Shown piece after piece: positions 7,006 to 9,155 of a stretch of DNA of 9,155 bases. Each line of letters starts with the position of its first letter. Positions within the stretch are counted from its first letter, which is position 1. The stretch lies in NCBI GenBank assembly GCA_031267775.1, contig JAIRYL010000003.1, forward strand, positions 1 through 9,155. The letters run 5' to 3'. The position numbers were made by a program, and so were the translations under genes. A model generated the notes under the pieces. It had not been told where the DNA came from. It saw only the letters and a program-made list of their open reading frames with translations, and searched no databases. This DNA is from Tannerellaceae bacterium (GTDB lineage: Bacteria > Bacteroidota > Bacteroidia > Bacteroidales > Tannerellaceae).

Positions 7006-7550
7006 GCTATACGTATATAATTTTCTATTTCTTTCCGTAAAATTTGAAGCGCCTTTGTCATTTCCGCTTCTACTGTTTTTACAGATAAAGACAATTCAGA
7101 AGCGATTTCGGCATATTTTTTACCTTCAAAACGATGCATCTGAAAAATGCGCAGACGGCGTTCGGGTAATTTATCGAGCGTACGATTGATTAAGTCTTCA
7201 AGCTCTTTGTATTCCAGTAAATCCTGCGGATTGGAAATATCATTATCGTTTGTTTTGAAAACCGTTTCACGATGACGATTCTTTACTTCCTGGCGTTCGT
7301 AATATTGAAGGGAACGATTACGGACAGCTCCATACAGGTAATTTTTTAAAGAATGCAGTATCTGTAATTTTCCCCGTTCTTTCCAGCATACATAAAACAA
7401 TTCTTGTACAATTTCTTCCGCTATATACATTTTACCGGTTATGCCGGCAGCGTATAGACACAGAGGGGAGTAATAGAGACGAAATATTTTTTCAAAGGTA
7501 TTGACGTCGCCCTCTTTTATCTTTTTTAATACGCTTAAATCGTCCAGCAT
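7002..7550 (-). CDS. ECF RNA polymerase sigma factor (sigma-70 family, FecI-like)
   Basis: 182 aa from the ATG at 7550; a TTG at 7562 would add four residues, but the ATG gives the usual start just before the DLSVLKKIKEGD helix. Region sigma-2 spans about 19-86: FEKIFRLYYSPL, then AEEIVQELFYVCWKER (44-59, core binding and -10 recognition), then LKNYLYGAVRNRSL. A short linker leads to sigma-4, about 121-174, with LPERRLRIFQMHRFEG and the helix-turn-helix YAEIASELSLSVKTVEAEM that reads the -35 region. No other sigma regions exist, as expected for an ECF factor. It overlaps fecR by 4 bp. The 50-bp gap to the upstream gene holds no convincing promoter, so it may be read through from that gene. 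Targets probably include this locus, though no sigma-specific motif could be identified. Confidence 0.94.
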   Translation of the reverse strand: MLDDLSVLKKIKEGDVNTFEKIFRLYYSPLCLYAAGITGKMYIAEEIVQELFYVCWKERGKLQILHSLKNYLYGAVRNRSLQYYERQEVKNRHRETVFKTNDNDISNPQDLLEYKELEDLINRTLDKLPERRLRIFQMHRFEGKKYAEIASELSLSVKTVEAEMTKALQILRKEIENYIRIA

Positions 7551-7600
7551 AACCGTGTACAAAATGATTAACCTGTTTCAAATGTACGAAAAGTAACTTA

Positions 7601-8869
7601 TCACTGTTTTTGTTTTCTTAATTTATTTACCGCCGACTCCAGCGATTCTGTGGGTTCTATAATATTATAAGCTCCCCAAAAATCTTCATCCATAAAATCT
7701 CCTACTTTATCGGATAACGACTGGCTGGGTTTGAAAGCTAACTTATAAGAAATGTTGTTTACGTTTTCGGTTTCGCTATCGGTAACAACCATTTCTGAAT
7801 TGATAGTATAGTTTGTTGCAAACAACCGACGTTTCCAGTCGCAATTAAAATGCACTTCGTTACGGATATAACTTAGATAGGTTAAATTGTTACGCTGTTT
7901 ATACGTTACAAGGAAAGATACTTCAAGCGGCTTGAAACGTAAACCAAACGGCTTCTTCTTCAAAATAGCTTGGGTTGCCTTATTTCTATCGTCCATATTC
8001 AGATTAAACTCGGCGCGCGTGAACGCTAATTTATCCTTATCGATATATAGCTTTCCATAGTATAAAGCATACGGAAGGATAGCTTGCGGAGTAAAGGTTA
8101 TCACATATTGCGGACGTTTGTCTATCATCGCCGATTCTTCCATTTTGAACGAATAGTAAGGCAGCATCTCCTTGTCTAAAAGAATATCCGGATTCTTTAC
8201 AATATCTATATATATAGACAGGTTAGGCCCTCCTAATAGCTTAACCACTAATGTATCGCTTTTCTTCTGGCTCAGGAGTGAACGGCCTTTATATATCTGT
8301 ACGCGATCGCGGTCTACATTTTCCGTATAAGGCGTTTTGTATATATCGATAATTGCTTCTGAAATATTAATATACCGGCGTCCTTTCTGGGCTGTTTCAC
8401 GATAAAAACCGGTAAGCATATTGGTTGACGGGCTGTAATTGACGGCAATTTTACTCATCGCCTCTTCTACAATGTAACGTGGATCTCTTGCCCGTATTAT
8501 AACTTCTTCTAACAGGTTTTCTGTTGGTATCAGGTTTACCACAACATCTGTAACATCGCTGCCGTTTACCGGAATAATTGCGTTTAAATAACCTACATGC
8601 GATAGTTGAATTTCTTTGGCCAACAGAGAATTTTTAATTTTAATAGAAAATTCCCCGTCCGAATTTGTTACAGTTCCTATATTACTTCCCTGAACGGCAA
8701 TATTTACATATTCCAATTTTTTCTTGCTCTTTTGGTCTCTGACCATTCCGCTTATGGTAATATACTCGTCATCCTTCGCATCGTTTTGCGCCTGTAATGG
8801 AGTAATCATCCCCCATAATGTCGCCCCAAATAAGAGGATCGCTGCTATTTGCCTGCATAATGTGTTCAT
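7601..8869 (-). CDS. Secreted CarboxypepD_reg-like protein, paralogue of the STN protein without STN
   Basis: 422 aa. A signal peptide (about 1-28, ending PLQAQ) is followed directly by a CarboxypepD_reg-like domain (about 36-126), with ITISGMVRDQ, TVTNSDGEFSIKI and LSHVGYLNAIIPV. The rest (about 127-422) is the same unnamed domain as in the protein encoded after fecR. Shared landmarks are FYRE, EAIIDIYKTP, a KNP-x-x-L stretch, YGKLYID, VTYKQRNN and a closing DEDFWGAYNIIEP. No lipobox, barrel or peptidase residues were found; despite the domain name there is no sign of carboxypeptidase activity. Beta-rich strands around GKLYID recall LolA-like half-barrels, which is only a guess. It precedes the sigma factor by 50 bp in the same direction, so the four genes probably form one unit. 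Possible jobs are ligand sensing, chaperoning or being the main effector of the module. Confidence 0.82.
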   Translation of the reverse strand: MNTLCRQIAAILLFGATLWGMITPLQAQNDAKDDEYITISGMVRDQKSKKKLEYVNIAVQGSNIGTVTNSDGEFSIKIKNSLLAKEIQLSHVGYLNAIIPVNGSDVTDVVVNLIPTENLLEEVIIRARDPRYIVEEAMSKIAVNYSPSTNMLTGFYRETAQKGRRYINISEAIIDIYKTPYTENVDRDRVQIYKGRSLLSQKKSDTLVVKLLGGPNLSIYIDIVKNPDILLDKEMLPYYSFKMEESAMIDKRPQYVITFTPQAILPYALYYGKLYIDKDKLAFTRAEFNLNMDDRNKATQAILKKKPFGLRFKPLEVSFLVTYKQRNNLTYLSYIRNEVHFNCDWKRRLFATNYTINSEMVVTDSETENVNNISYKLAFKPSQSLSDKVGDFMDEDFWGAYNIIEPTESLESAVNKLRKQKQ

Positions 8870-8926
8870 ATACGATACTTTTTAATTAATAATTAGGTGT
8901 TTTTTGTCTTTAAGATCGTTGAGCAA

Positions 8927-8933
8927 CAAAATA
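8927..8933 (-). promoter_or_regulatory. Weak promoter candidate for the 422-aa protein/sigma/FecR/STN operon
   Basis: The minus strand here reads TATTTTG, one base short of the TAnnTTTG box, about 57 bp before the ATG at 8869. A T-rich stretch about 19 nt further upstream might serve as the -33 element. It is the best candidate in this gap, but the match is imperfect and an ECF-type promoter with another motif could be used instead. Confidence 0.25.
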
Positions 8934-8959
8934 CCCTATGGATTTTTACTAAAAAATGA

Positions 8960-9155
8960 TATATTTCTTTGGGCGGTATATTCCCTTTACGGCCTGAACC
9001 GGACACTGTGGATGTTTTTGTAGAAGTAGATGAAGCTATACAGATTGTTTTGAGGTCTGCCGGAACATATATTTATTCTTTCTTACGTGTATATACTTAC
9101 ATGGGCAGGCTCTATAAACAACTTCATATACCAGCCGGTATTACAGTCATTCCTG
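8960..9155 (+). pseudogene. Possible 5'-truncated remnant of a secreted protein (sorting-domain-like end)
   Basis: An open frame with no stop from 8960 to the window edge (65 codons), preceded at once by an in-frame TGA at 8957. There is no ATG before the one at residue 51; only a TTG at 8969 could start it. The translation contains DTVDVFVEVDEAIQIVL, then a Tyr-rich stretch and MGRLYKQLHIPAGITVIP. That last part has the look of type IX secretion C-terminal sorting domains (a 'VYTxxGRLYKQ..IPAG...IP' pattern near the end of secreted Bacteroidetes proteins). If so, the gene body is missing and this is a remnant, or a frameshift separates it from a lost 5' part. Codon choice looks gene-like. 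A chance open frame cannot be excluded for this length. Confidence 0.3.

Noticed and set aside
7551..7562. TTG start for the sigma factor at 7562
   Set aside because: The ATG at 7550 is four codons in and gives the normal ECF N-terminus; no ribosome-binding site favours the TTG.
7560..7582. Possible sigma-gene promoter: TTTG at 7582-7579 and TCATTTTG at 7567-7560 on the minus strand
   Set aside because: The two elements are only 11 nt apart instead of about 19-21, and the box misses the A of TAnnTTTG.
4577..8869. Carboxypeptidase activity suggested by the CarboxypepD_reg-like domains
   Set aside because: That domain is a non-catalytic beta-sandwich; no zinc-binding or peptidase catalytic motif is visible in either protein.
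8956..8997. ATG-started mini-frame on the plus strand at the right edge
   Set aside because: Only 13 codons before a stop, and in a different frame from the longer open stretch that resembles a sorting domain.

Overview
The window reads as chromosome of a Bacteroidales bacterium (Bacteroidetes). The grounds are FecR with a DUF4974-type C-terminus, CarboxypepD_reg-like domains, an ECF sigma factor of the kind expanded in this phylum, promoter-like TAnnTTTG boxes, AT-rich starts without clear Shine-Dalgarno sites, and moderately AT-rich DNA. The genus cannot be fixed from the sequence alone. No tRNA, rRNA, CRISPR array or insertion sequence was seen.

Left block (1-3228, minus strand). Four tightly packed genes read leftwards: a secreted TPR/beta-propeller protein, a short NfeD-like membrane protein, the flotillin-like scaffold FloA, and the start of a nucleoside (uridine-type) phosphorylase that runs off the left edge. 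Gaps are 18, 5 and 9 bp, so this looks like one operon. NfeD plus FloA is a classic membrane-microdomain pair; the TPR protein and the phosphorylase are lineage-specific company.

Middle (3229-4576). A short divergent promoter region is followed by a plus-strand, membrane-anchored DNA/RNA non-specific endonuclease of the NucA/Nuc1 family. After it comes a 346-bp gap between convergent genes. The gap holds a strong 13-bp hairpin that probably terminates the operon on its right. It also holds a plus-strand promoter-like element about 90 nt upstream of that hairpin, so a small RNA is possible.

Right block (4577-8869, minus strand). In transcription order: a secreted CarboxypepD_reg-like protein (422 aa), an ECF sigma factor, a FecR-type anti-sigma factor, and a secreted protein with STN, CarboxypepD_reg-like and a C-terminal domain. 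Sigma and FecR overlap by 4 bp and the STN gene starts 14 bp past the fecR stop codon. The first and last genes share their CarboxypepD_reg and C-terminal domains and are clear paralogues; only the last carries STN, the domain that signals to FecR in FecA-type systems. Neither has a TonB-dependent beta-barrel. This looks like a cell-surface-signalling module in which the transducer is rebuilt without a transporter, and it is the most interesting item in the window.

Right edge (8870-9155). After a short AT-rich leader, a plus-strand open frame without a credible start resembles the C-terminal end of a secreted Bacteroidetes protein (T9SS sorting-domain-like). It is probably a gene remnant.
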